Source of the DNA: Oharaeibacter diazotrophicus
GTDB taxonomy: Bacteria; Pseudomonadota; Alphaproteobacteria; Rhizobiales; Pleomorphomonadaceae
Direction of reading: 5' to 3'
NCBI RefSeq assembly: GCF_004362745.1
Contig: NZ_SNXY01000012.1
Span: 1 to 64,000 of the forward strand
DNA length: 64,000 nt
In this document: positions 1 through 7,356 of the stretch, in pieces
How the letters are laid out: every line of letters starts with the position of its first letter
Numbering within the stretch: position 1 is the stretch's first letter
The notes under the pieces: generated by a model
Told to the model about the DNA's origin: nothing
Databases searched by the model: none
Seen by the model: the letters and a program-made list of their open reading frames with translations, nothing else
Made by a program: the position numbers and the translations under genes

Positions 1-536
1 AGGACGGAGATCGGGCTGACGGCGGTTGCGGCGGAGAGGGAGTCCTGGGGGATGGCGTCCTGGGCGCGGACGGCGAAGCGGAACTCGGAGACGTACTGGG
101 GGGAGGCGACGAAGGCGAAGTAGAGGGCGGCGACGACGGTCGGGAGGGCGACCATCAGGAGGAAGGAGAGGGCGGAGCCGGAGACGCGGGGCCGGCTGGC
201 GGCGAGGAGGCGGTCGAGGGAGGGGTTGCGGCCGGCAAGGCGCAGGCCGCCGCGGCCGGTCTGCTTCTGGGGCAGGGGGACGCGGCGGTTCGGGACGGCC
301 GGGGCGGTGGGGCTCGCCGGACCCGGGACGGCGGGGCCGTCGGGGGCGACGGCGGGAACGGCGGCGGCGGGTCGGCGGGCGGGGCCCGCGCCCTGGCCGG
401 CGCCGGCACCACGTGCGGGAGCGGCCGCGCCGGCCGCGGCCCCGCCGGCCGCCGGACCCGCGGCGCGCTCGCCGCCGGGCCGAACCCGGTTCAGCCGCAC
501 CAGCATCGCGCCTTCGCCTTCGCCCGTTCCGCTCAC
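1..536 (-). CDS. Capsule polysaccharide export inner-membrane protein, KpsE/BexC/CtrB type (partial, C-terminus beyond left edge)
   Basis: An open frame runs on the minus strand from a GTG at 536 to the left edge, giving the first 178 residues. GGGAGG lies seven bases upstream of the GTG. The protein starts with about 75 residues rich in Ala, Pro and Gly, then a basic stretch, then a membrane segment (LLMVALPTVVAALYFAFVAS) at about residues 128-147. This is followed by YVSEFRFAVRAQDA. A single N-terminal membrane helix followed by a YVSE-R-F-V-R motif is the hallmark of the KpsE/BexC/CtrB inner-membrane periplasmic adaptor of ABC-dependent capsule export. The Ala/Pro-rich cytoplasmic extension is longer than usual. 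It is divergent from the glycosyltransferase genes to the right, which fits a capsule or exopolysaccharide locus. The family is fairly sure; whether this is capsule or another exopolysaccharide is unknown. Confidence 0.75.
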   Translation of the reverse strand, partial: MSGTGEGEGAMLVRLNRVRPGGERAAGPAAGGAAAGAAAPARGAGAGQGAGPARRPAAAVPAVAPDGPAVPGPASPTAPAVPNRRVPLPQKQTGRGGLRLAGRNPSLDRLLAASRPRVSGSALSFLLMVALPTVVAALYFAFVASPQYVSEFRFAVRAQDAIPQDSLSAATAVSPISV

Positions 537-718
537 GCGCTTGCCTCCCGAAATGACGTCGACCCCGGCCGCGCGGCCGGTCCGGACGCGCGTCTGCCCG
601 GAAAACTAGCATGTCCGGGCCCGTCGCGCGAGTGCACCGCAAAACGGCACCGCCCCATGGCGGGCGGGGCGTCGTCGTACTAGACATCCTCACGGTCTGG
701 CGGGGAGCTGCGGCGACG

Positions 719-3280
719 ATGGCGAGGGACGTGGACGGGTGGCGCGGCAGGGTGGCGCGGGTGGCGGACGGCGCAGCGGCGGCGCTCCGGCGCGCGCGTC
801 TCCGCCCGCTCGCCGTGCTCCCCGCGGGCCTTTCGGCCCTCGTCGTGCCGACGCCGGAGCGCTTCGGCGCGCTCGCCGGCGACCTGCACGCCTCGGCCCT
901 CTACCGCCGGGCCGCCGACGCCGCACGGGCGGCGGCGGCGCTCGCCCCCGGCGACGTCGAGCTCCTGGTCCGTCTCGCCGAGCGCGAGCGCCGCTGCGGC
1001 CGCTACGCCGCCTCCGCCGACGTGCTCGCCGCCGCCCTCGCGCTATCGCCCGCCCGCGCCGACCTGCAACGCCGGCGCGACGACATGGAGCTGATGCGGG
1101 GCGCCCGCCAGCTCGGGGCCGAGATGGCCGCCTTCACCCGTCACGCCGACGCCCTGCGCGACGCCGGCCGGCGCGAGGAGGCGGCGCTGGCCTACCGGAA
1201 GATCGTCGCGGCCGCGCCTGCCCACGGCATCTTCCTGGTCCAGCTCGGCAACATGCTGCTCGACGGCCGCGACTTCGCCGGCGCCGAGGACGCCTTCCGC
1301 CGCGCCGCGGCGCTGGCGCCGGGCGCCGCCGAGCCGCGGCTGCAGCTCGGCCGCCTGCATCTGGTGACCGGCCGGCGCGCCGCGGCGATCGCCGCCTTCG
1401 AGGACGCCGCCGCGGCCGCGCCCTGGCACGACGGCGCCTTCCGCTGGCTCGCCGGCACCACCGACCCCCGCCATCAGGAGAGCTGGTACATGCGGCGCGA
1501 CGCCAACGGGGAACTCGCGCGGGCGACCGCCCTCGCCGAGGAGGCGGCGCACCTCCGTGCCCGCCTCGCCGAGATCGCGGCCGAACGGCCGGAACTCGAG
1601 GCCGAGACCGGCCTGCCGGTGGGGCTGTGGCCGCTCGCCCGCGACGGCTTCCGGCACCCGGCGCCGCTCGTGCCGGCACCGGCGGGGACGGTGGTCACGG
1701 TCGTCGCGCTCGCCGCCGCCTACGGCCTCGGCCGGCTGCACCGGCTGACGGCGGCGGTGGCGGCGAGCGAAGGCACGGACTGGCGGCTCGCGATCGTCGG
1801 CGACGACCCCGACCTCGCCGCGGCGGTGGCGCGGGTCGCCGTCGCCGAACCGCGGATCGTCTGGCACGCGGCGTCCGCCGACGCGGCGCCGGCCGTGGCC
1901 GTCCGGCTGGCGACATCCGCGGACGGCCCGGTGCTGCTGCCGGCGCCGGGCGCGCTGCCGGCCCGGGACGCGCTCGCCCGGCTCGCCGACGCCCTGGCCG
2001 CGACCGGCGCACCGGCGGTCGTCGCCGACGCCGAGATCGACGGCGCCGACGGCCCGGTGCCGCAGCTGCGCGGCCTGCCCGACCGCTTCGCCGCCGCCGA
2101 GCGGACCGTCGATCCCGGCAGCGTGCTCGCCCGTCCCGCGGCCGTCGCCGCCGCGCTCGCCGAACTCGGCGCGGACGCGGGACCGGACGCGCTCCGCCTC
2201 GCCGTCGCCCGCGCCGCGACGCTCGGACCCGGGCTCGCCCACGTGGCGTGGCCGCTGTTCGCGGAGGCGCGGCGGCCGGATCCACCGAGAGCGGACCCGC
2301 CGGCCGCGGTTCCGGCCATGCCCGCGTCCGCGCCGGCGGAGCGCGCGCGCATCGCCGTGATCGTGCCGAGCCGCGACAATCCGGGCGACCTCGGCACCTT
2401 CGTCGCCAGTCTGCGCGCCACCGCGGCGGCGGCGGACGCGCTCGACCTCGTCGTCGTCGACAACGGCGGCGTCCTCACGGAGACGCGGGCGCTGCTGGAC
2501 GATCTCGCCCGGTCGGGCGTGCGGGTGATCGCCGCGCCGGAGCCCTTCAACTGGTCGCATCTCAACAACCGCGCCGCGGCGACGACCGACGCGCCGCTGC
2601 TGGTGTTCGCCAACGACGACATGCGGATGCTGACGACCGGCTGGGACGACGTGCTGCGCGGGCTGCTGGCGCGGCCGGAGATCGGGGCGGTCGGCGTCCG
2701 AATGGTCTATCCCGACGGCACGGTGCAGCACGCCGGCTTCCTCGCCGGCTGGCGCGGCGACGGCATGATCCACGACGGCGTCCACGAGGCCGGCGACGCC
2801 GCGGGTCCCGACGGCCGGTATCTGGCGACACGGGCGGTCGCGGCGGTGACCGGCGCGTTCCTCGCCCTTCGGCGGGCAGACTTCGAGGCGGTCGGCGGCT
2901 TCGACGCCGTGGCGCTGCCGATCGCCTGGAGCGACGTCGACCTCTGCTTCGCGCTGCGCGCCCGCGGGCTCGCCGTGGTCGAGACGCCGTCGATCCGCCT
3001 CGTGCACCACGAATCGAAGAGCCGCGGCCACGAGCACGAGAGCCCCGAGCGGATGGCGCGCAACGCCGCGGAACGCGCGGTGATGGCGGCGCGCTGGCCG
3101 GAGGCGCTCGCCCGCGATCCGTTCGCGAACCCCTGGTGGGTCATGGACCTCATGCCGTTCAGGCTGGTCCGCCCGCCCTCGGCCGCCGTGCTCGCCGCCC
3201 ATCTCGCCCGCTCCGCGAGCGCCGCGCCGTGGCGGATTTCCGCGCCGGCGACGTCCCGGTCGGCGCCGGCGCGGGCATGA
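719..3280 (+). CDS. TPR-containing family 2 glycosyltransferase
   Basis: A protein of 853 residues. Residues 45-240 consist of tetratricopeptide-like helical repeats. A poorly conserved middle follows, and a GT-A family 2 domain starts near residue 544 (IAVIVPSRDNPGDL). The nucleotide-sugar site is seen as VDNGG, then FANDDM near 630 as the DXD-type motif, and WSDVDLCF near 739 as the acceptor-side acidic motif, with HHES after it. It probably adds sugars to a surface polysaccharide in the cytoplasm. The start used is the ATG at 719, with GGGGAG about a dozen bases upstream; an in-frame ATG at 611 would add 36 unconvincing residues. It lies next to a KpsE-like gene and another giant glycosyltransferase. 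Donor and acceptor cannot be read from the sequence. Confidence 0.8.
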   Translation: MARDVDGWRGRVARVADGAAAALRRARLRPLAVLPAGLSALVVPTPERFGALAGDLHASALYRRAADAARAAAALAPGDVELLVRLAERERRCGRYAASADVLAAALALSPARADLQRRRDDMELMRGARQLGAEMAAFTRHADALRDAGRREEAALAYRKIVAAAPAHGIFLVQLGNMLLDGRDFAGAEDAFRRAAALAPGAAEPRLQLGRLHLVTGRRAAAIAAFEDAAAAAPWHDGAFRWLAGTTDPRHQESWYMRRDANGELARATALAEEAAHLRARLAEIAAERPELEAETGLPVGLWPLARDGFRHPAPLVPAPAGTVVTVVALAAAYGLGRLHRLTAAVAASEGTDWRLAIVGDDPDLAAAVARVAVAEPRIVWHAASADAAPAVAVRLATSADGPVLLPAPGALPARDALARLADALAATGAPAVVADAEIDGADGPVPQLRGLPDRFAAAERTVDPGSVLARPAAVAAALAELGADAGPDALRLAVARAATLGPGLAHVAWPLFAEARRPDPPRADPPAAVPAMPASAPAERARIAVIVPSRDNPGDLGTFVASLRATAAAADALDLVVVDNGGVLTETRALLDDLARSGVRVIAAPEPFNWSHLNNRAAATTDAPLLVFANDDMRMLTTGWDDVLRGLLARPEIGAVGVRMVYPDGTVQHAGFLAGWRGDGMIHDGVHEAGDAAGPDGRYLATRAVAAVTGAFLALRRADFEAVGGFDAVALPIAWSDVDLCFALRARGLAVVETPSIRLVHHESKSRGHEHESPERMARNAAERAVMAARWPEALARDPFANPWWVMDLMPFRLVRPPSAAVLAAHLARSASAAPWRISAPATSRSAPARA

Positions 3281-3409
3281 TGTTTTTTTTACCCTGGATG
3301 GACATGTCGCGGCCTTTCCGCTTTTGTAGCATCGCATCGCAGCATGGGGCGGCGGCCGGGCGACCGGTCGTGACCCCCGGTTTTGACAACGAGATCGGAT
3401 AATCGGCCC

Positions 3410-6226
3410 GTGTATTCATTGCGCAGGATCTTCGGTGAAATCGTCCGGCCCCCTTCCGTCCGCGACCTCGTGCGGACCGGCGACCGCTTCAACGCGCGCA
3501 AGCAGTGGGCCCCGGCGCTCGATGCCTACCGCAAGGCGCTCGCCCAGGATCCGTCGATGGCGCACATCTGGGTCCAGGCCGGTCACTGCGAGAAGGAACT
3601 CGGCCGCGTCGATCAGGCGATCGGCTGCTACCAGTCGGCGCTGGCGCTGGAAAACCTCGCCGACACCCACCTGCAGCTCGGCCACGCCCTGAAGATCTCG
3701 GGCCGCCCCGAGCAGGCGGTGGTCTCCTACATGACCGCGTTCCGCCTGGACCGCAACGCCGACGCCGATCGCGAGATCGCGGCGCTGCTCGGTCTGCCGG
3801 CGGGCGTCGGGTCGGTGGTCGACGACATCTACAAGGAGTTCGACGCGAAGTTCTACGTGTCGCGCTACCAGGACGTCGGCGCGTCGGGCGCCGATCCGTT
3901 CAACCACTTCATCGCCTGGGGCTGGAAGGAGCGGCGCAACCCGAACGCCACCTTCGACACCACGTGGTACCTCGAGGCCTACCGCCAGCTGATGGCGCCG
4001 GGCGAGAATCCGTTCCTGCACTACGTCGCCAAGGGCCGCCGCCTCGGCCTCAAGACCAACCCGGGCGGCGAGGGCGTCTGGCACGAGATGATCGCGCCGC
4101 GCAAGGCCGCCTGGAAGACGGTGGAGCCGGCCAAGATCTCGCCGATCTGCCGTGGCGTGGTGCTGATCCCGGTCTACAAGGGCCGCGACGAGACGCTCGC
4201 CTCGATCCACGCGGTGCTGCGCTGCCGCGGCGAGGTGCCCTACGCCCTGCTCGTGATCAACGACTGCAGCCCCGATCCCGACCTCACCGCCGAGCTGCGC
4301 GAACTCGCGGCCGAGGGTCTGTTCGAGTATTACGAGAACGAGAAGAACCTCGGCTTCGTCGGCACCTGCAACCGCGGCATCGAGATCGCCGCCGGCTTCG
4401 ACATCGTGCTGCTGAACTCGGACGCCGAGGTGATGCCGGGCTGGTTCGACCGCATGACGGCGCACGCCGACCGCGAGCCGGACATCGGCTCGATCACGCC
4501 CTTGTCGAACAACGCCACCATCTGCAGCTATCCGCGCACCGACGCCGACAACATCATCCCGCTCGAGGTGACGATCGAGGAGATCGACGCCATCGCGGCG
4601 AAGGTCAACAAGGGCATCGTCGTCGACGTGCCGACCGGCGTCGGCTTCTGCATGTACGTGCGCCGCACCGCCCTCGACGAAGTCGGCCCGCTCGACATCG
4701 AGGCCTTCGCCAAGGGCTACGGCGAGGAGAACGACCTCTGCCGCCGGCTCGCCGGCGCCGGCTGGCGCAACGTGCTGGCCACCGACATCTTCTGCTTCCA
4801 CGTCGGCTCGATCTCGTTCGGCGCCAGCAAGGCGGCGGAATACGAGGCCGGGCAGAAGGCGCTGATCCGCAAGCACCCGGACTATCCGATGCTGGTGCAC
4901 CGCTACATCGGCGGCGATCCGAGCGTGTTCGCGCGCAAGCGCCTCGACCTCGGCCGCGTCGCCGAGCGCTTCCGCGGCTGCCTGCTGCTGGTCACCCACG
5001 ACTGGGGCGGCGGCATCAAGACCTACATCGACGAGCGGCTGAAGCGCGACGACGTCGAGGAGGAGAACTACCTCGTCCTGCGCGTCACCGGCCTGCAGCA
5101 GCTGGTGATCGACCTGCCGCCGGGCGTCGACATGTTCCTGCCGAACGCGCGCGGCGTCGACCTGCGCTTCGACAAGCAGCTGTTCCGCGACTTCCTGCGC
5201 TTCCTCGAGCCGGCGGGGATCGAGTTCAACAGCGTCGCCGGCCTCGACTGGAATTCGCATTCCTTCGTGCTCGACGCGATCCGCGGCAGCGGCGCGCCCT
5301 ACACCTACGTCGGCCACGACTTCGGCTCGTTCTGCCACCGCTTCAACCTGGTGCGGATCGACGGCCGTCACTGCGGCGTGCCGGGCATCGACGCCTGCCG
5401 GTCCTGCCTGCAGGTGCCGGATCCCTTCGTGCGCGACGCCGTCGACCCGGCCGAGCGCGTCGCCACCTACCGGACCTTCCTCGGCGGGGCCGCCCGCGCC
5501 GTGGTGCCGTCCGAGGCGAGCGCGGCGATCCAGAAGAAGCGCTTCCCGGAGATCGACTTCGTCGTCGAGCCGCACGAGGAGCCGCTGCTCGACGCCGACG
5601 CCCAGGTCAAGCGCGTGCGCAAGCGTTCGTCGCTGGTGGTGGCGGTGGTCGGCGCGATCGGCCCGCACAAGGGCGCCGACGTGCTGATGGCGCTCGCCCG
5701 CGACGCCCGCACCCGCAAGCGCGACGTCGGTTACTGCGTCGTCGGCTACACCAGCTCCGACAAGGAACTGTCCGACCTCGGCGTGACCATCAGCGGCCAC
5801 TACGAGGGCGACGCCGGCGCGGTCAAGCTCCTGAAGCTGGTGCAGCCGGACCTGTTGCTGATCCCCAGCATCTGGCCGGAGACCTTCTGCTACGCGCTGT
5901 CGCTCGCCTTCAAGACAGGCATTCCGCCGGTGGTGTTCGACATGGGCGCCCCCGCCGAGCGCGTGCGCCGGCGCGGTTTCGGCCTCGTCGCGGACGCCAA
6001 GCTCGTCGATCGACCGGTCGACCTCACCGAGTTCCTGCTCGACGTCGACCTCGACGCCGCCTGGGACGCGGTGACGACGCTGGAGGCCGAGGCCGAGGCG
6101 GCCGCGCTGGCGGCCGAGGCCGAAGAGGCCGAGGCGGACGCCGCCGAGGCGGAGACGGCCGGCGGCAAGACGGCGGCCGCGGCCAAGGCGGCCAAGAAGA
6201 CCCCGCCCGCCGCGGCGGCCGAATGA
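3410..6226 (+). CDS. Multidomain glycosyltransferase: TPR + tandem repeat + GT2 + GT4-like
   Basis: About 938 residues. Residues 20-125 are TPR repeats. Residues 144-219 are two copies of a 38-residue repeat built on FD..(F/W)Y and G.(D/N)PF.H. A GT2 domain starts near 249 (GVVLIPVYKG), with NSDAE near 336 as the metal-binding motif and GYGEENDL near 437. From about 523 (LLLVTHDWGGG) to 880 there is a second, GT-B/GT4-like domain, with GAIGPHKGAD near 750 and SIWPETFCYALS near 820. The last 50 residues are Ala/Glu-rich low complexity. Two catalytic domains in one chain suggest sequential sugar additions on one surface glycan. The start is uncertain: GTG 3410 is used, TTG 3383 is in frame, and neither has a good Shine-Dalgarno. 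It follows the previous glycosyltransferase by 130 bases. Confidence 0.78.
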   Translation: MYSLRRIFGEIVRPPSVRDLVRTGDRFNARKQWAPALDAYRKALAQDPSMAHIWVQAGHCEKELGRVDQAIGCYQSALALENLADTHLQLGHALKISGRPEQAVVSYMTAFRLDRNADADREIAALLGLPAGVGSVVDDIYKEFDAKFYVSRYQDVGASGADPFNHFIAWGWKERRNPNATFDTTWYLEAYRQLMAPGENPFLHYVAKGRRLGLKTNPGGEGVWHEMIAPRKAAWKTVEPAKISPICRGVVLIPVYKGRDETLASIHAVLRCRGEVPYALLVINDCSPDPDLTAELRELAAEGLFEYYENEKNLGFVGTCNRGIEIAAGFDIVLLNSDAEVMPGWFDRMTAHADREPDIGSITPLSNNATICSYPRTDADNIIPLEVTIEEIDAIAAKVNKGIVVDVPTGVGFCMYVRRTALDEVGPLDIEAFAKGYGEENDLCRRLAGAGWRNVLATDIFCFHVGSISFGASKAAEYEAGQKALIRKHPDYPMLVHRYIGGDPSVFARKRLDLGRVAERFRGCLLLVTHDWGGGIKTYIDERLKRDDVEEENYLVLRVTGLQQLVIDLPPGVDMFLPNARGVDLRFDKQLFRDFLRFLEPAGIEFNSVAGLDWNSHSFVLDAIRGSGAPYTYVGHDFGSFCHRFNLVRIDGRHCGVPGIDACRSCLQVPDPFVRDAVDPAERVATYRTFLGGAARAVVPSEASAAIQKKRFPEIDFVVEPHEEPLLDADAQVKRVRKRSSLVVAVVGAIGPHKGADVLMALARDARTRKRDVGYCVVGYTSSDKELSDLGVTISGHYEGDAGAVKLLKLVQPDLLLIPSIWPETFCYALSLAFKTGIPPVVFDMGAPAERVRRRGFGLVADAKLVDRPVDLTEFLLDVDLDAAWDAVTTLEAEAEAAALAAEAEEAEADAAEAETAGGKTAAAAKAAKKTPPAAAAE

Positions 6227-6240
6227 TGCGCGTCCTGCGA

Positions 6241-6260
6241 GGTCCCGACGGGTCGGGACC
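6241..6260. repeat. Perfect hairpin, copy 1 (GGTCCCGAC arm)
   Basis: Arms of nine bases (GGTCCCGAC / GTCGGGACC) are separated by GG. Allowing G-U pairs the stem extends about six more pairs outward. It lies 15 bases after the stop of the glycosyltransferase gene, so it may be its terminator, though no T-run follows. The same 20-base core recurs at 6361-6380. Confidence 0.6.
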
Positions 6261-6301
6261 TTGCGGCCTTTCGGCCGGCGCCCGGTCGGGCGCTTCTCGC
6301 C

Positions 6302-6334
6302 CGCGACGCTCCGACCATGGGTCGGAGCGTCGCG
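6302..6334. repeat. Perfect 15-bp hairpin between the two GGTCCCGAC copies
   Basis: The left arm at 6302-6316 and the right arm at 6320-6334 are exact reverse complements, with a three-base loop (ATG). The stem core is GCTCCGACC. It is the middle one of three strong hairpins in 145 bases between two convergent genes. Confidence 0.6.
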
Positions 6335-6355
6335 AGCTCGGTATGATATCCGTCC

Positions 6356-6385
6356 CACGAGGTCCCGACGGGTCGGGACCTCGTG
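6356..6385. terminator. Perfect 14-bp hairpin, copy 2 (GGTCCCGAC arm)
   Basis: This repeats the 20-base core of 6241-6260 and is extended on both sides by CACGA/TCGTG into a perfect 14-base-pair stem with a GG loop. It lies between the convergent glycosyltransferase (plus) and transglycosylase (minus) genes. It is probably a bidirectional transcription stop, but it lacks a T-run, so Rho-independent action is not certain. Confidence 0.5.
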
Positions 6386-6428
6386 CGCTCGCCACGGTGC
6401 GCGCGCCGGGGTCCCGGCCCCGGGGGTC

Positions 6429-7238
6429 TCACTCCAGGAGCTTGCCGGCCATCAGCGCGATGGCACGCTGGTAGTTGTCGGACTTGTTCCAGGCGGCGAG
6501 CACCGGGAAGTTGCCGCCGCCGGGCGCGTAGTCTGCGCCGGCCGACCAGCCGTGCGACTTCAGCAGGTTGGCGGTCGAGGCCAGCACGTCCGGCACCGAG
6601 CGGATCAGGTCGCGGCGGCCGTTGCCGTCGTAGTCGACGCTGTATTTCAGGTAATTCGAGGCGAGGAACTGGGTCTGGCCGATCTCGCCGGCCCAGGCGC
6701 CGACGAGGTCGGCCGGCGACTTGTCGCCGCGCTGGATGATCGTCAGCGCCGACAGGAGTTCGTTGCGGAAGAAGTCGGAGCGGCGGCAGTCGTAGGCGAG
6801 CGTCGCCAGCGAGCGGATCACGGGCATCTTGCCGCGGACGGCGCCGTAGTCGGTCTCCATGCCCCAGATCGCCACCAGCACCTCGGGCTGGACGCCGTAG
6901 CGGCGCTCGATGCCGGCGAGCAGGTCGGCGTGGGTGCGCAGCATCTTCTTGCCGGCGACGAGGCGACCCTTGGTGACGCGCTTGGCGGCGAAGGTGGCGA
7001 AGTCGACCTTGAAGGTGCCCTTCTGGCCGCGGTCCAGGCGGATCACCTCCTTGGAGTAGGAGAGGCCGCCGAGGGCCGACGCGGCGACGCCGGGCGCGAT
7101 GCCGGCGGCGACCGCCTCGCCCTGGAAGGCGTCGAGCCAGGCCGGGAAGCCGGCGGCGTCGTTGCCGCAGGAGGCGGCGGTAGCCGGCGCGGCGGCGAGG
7201 GCGAGGAGGGCGGCGGCGAGAAAGGTCCTGTGGAACAT
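6429..7238 (-). CDS. Lytic murein transglycosylase, MltB-like
   Basis: A protein of 269 residues. It cleaves the MurNAc-GlcNAc bond of peptidoglycan in the periplasm. Residues 1-22 form a clean signal peptide (FLAAALLALAAAPATA) when the ATG at 7238 is used; upstream in-frame starts would spoil it. The catalytic Glu is residue 128 in WGMETDYG, followed by GEIGQTQFLASNY, both typical of the SLT family 3 (MltB) fold. It stops after the catalytic domain, so the C-terminal peptidoglycan-binding domain found in many relatives is missing. It stands alone and is convergent with the glycosyltransferase gene across the hairpin cluster. Confidence 0.88.
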   Translation of the reverse strand: MFHRTFLAAALLALAAAPATAASCGNDAAGFPAWLDAFQGEAVAAGIAPGVAASALGGLSYSKEVIRLDRGQKGTFKVDFATFAAKRVTKGRLVAGKKMLRTHADLLAGIERRYGVQPEVLVAIWGMETDYGAVRGKMPVIRSLATLAYDCRRSDFFRNELLSALTIIQRGDKSPADLVGAWAGEIGQTQFLASNYLKYSVDYDGNGRRDLIRSVPDVLASTANLLKSHGWSAGADYAPGGGNFPVLAAWNKSDNYQRAIALMAGKLLE

Positions 7239-7356
7239 CTGAAATCCCCGGCGGAACGATCCGCCGAGGTTCGCCACACAGGGTGAAGGATTCGTCAAGA
7301 ACGCGGCCCGCGGCCGTGAAGTCGCGCGGCCGGCGACGCGCGTCGGCGGGCCTTGG

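Noticed and set aside
3383-3403. TTGACA followed by GATAAT upstream of the second glycosyltransferase, resembling a sigma-70 promoter
   Set aside because: The boxes are only nine bases apart; about 17 are needed. The TTG itself is an in-frame alternative start codon.
3416-6358. Long open frame antisense to the second glycosyltransferase gene
   Set aside because: It mirrors the high-GC codon pattern of the real gene. The product is a His/Arg/Gly/Val-rich sequence with no domain, while the plus strand encodes clear glycosyltransferase motifs.
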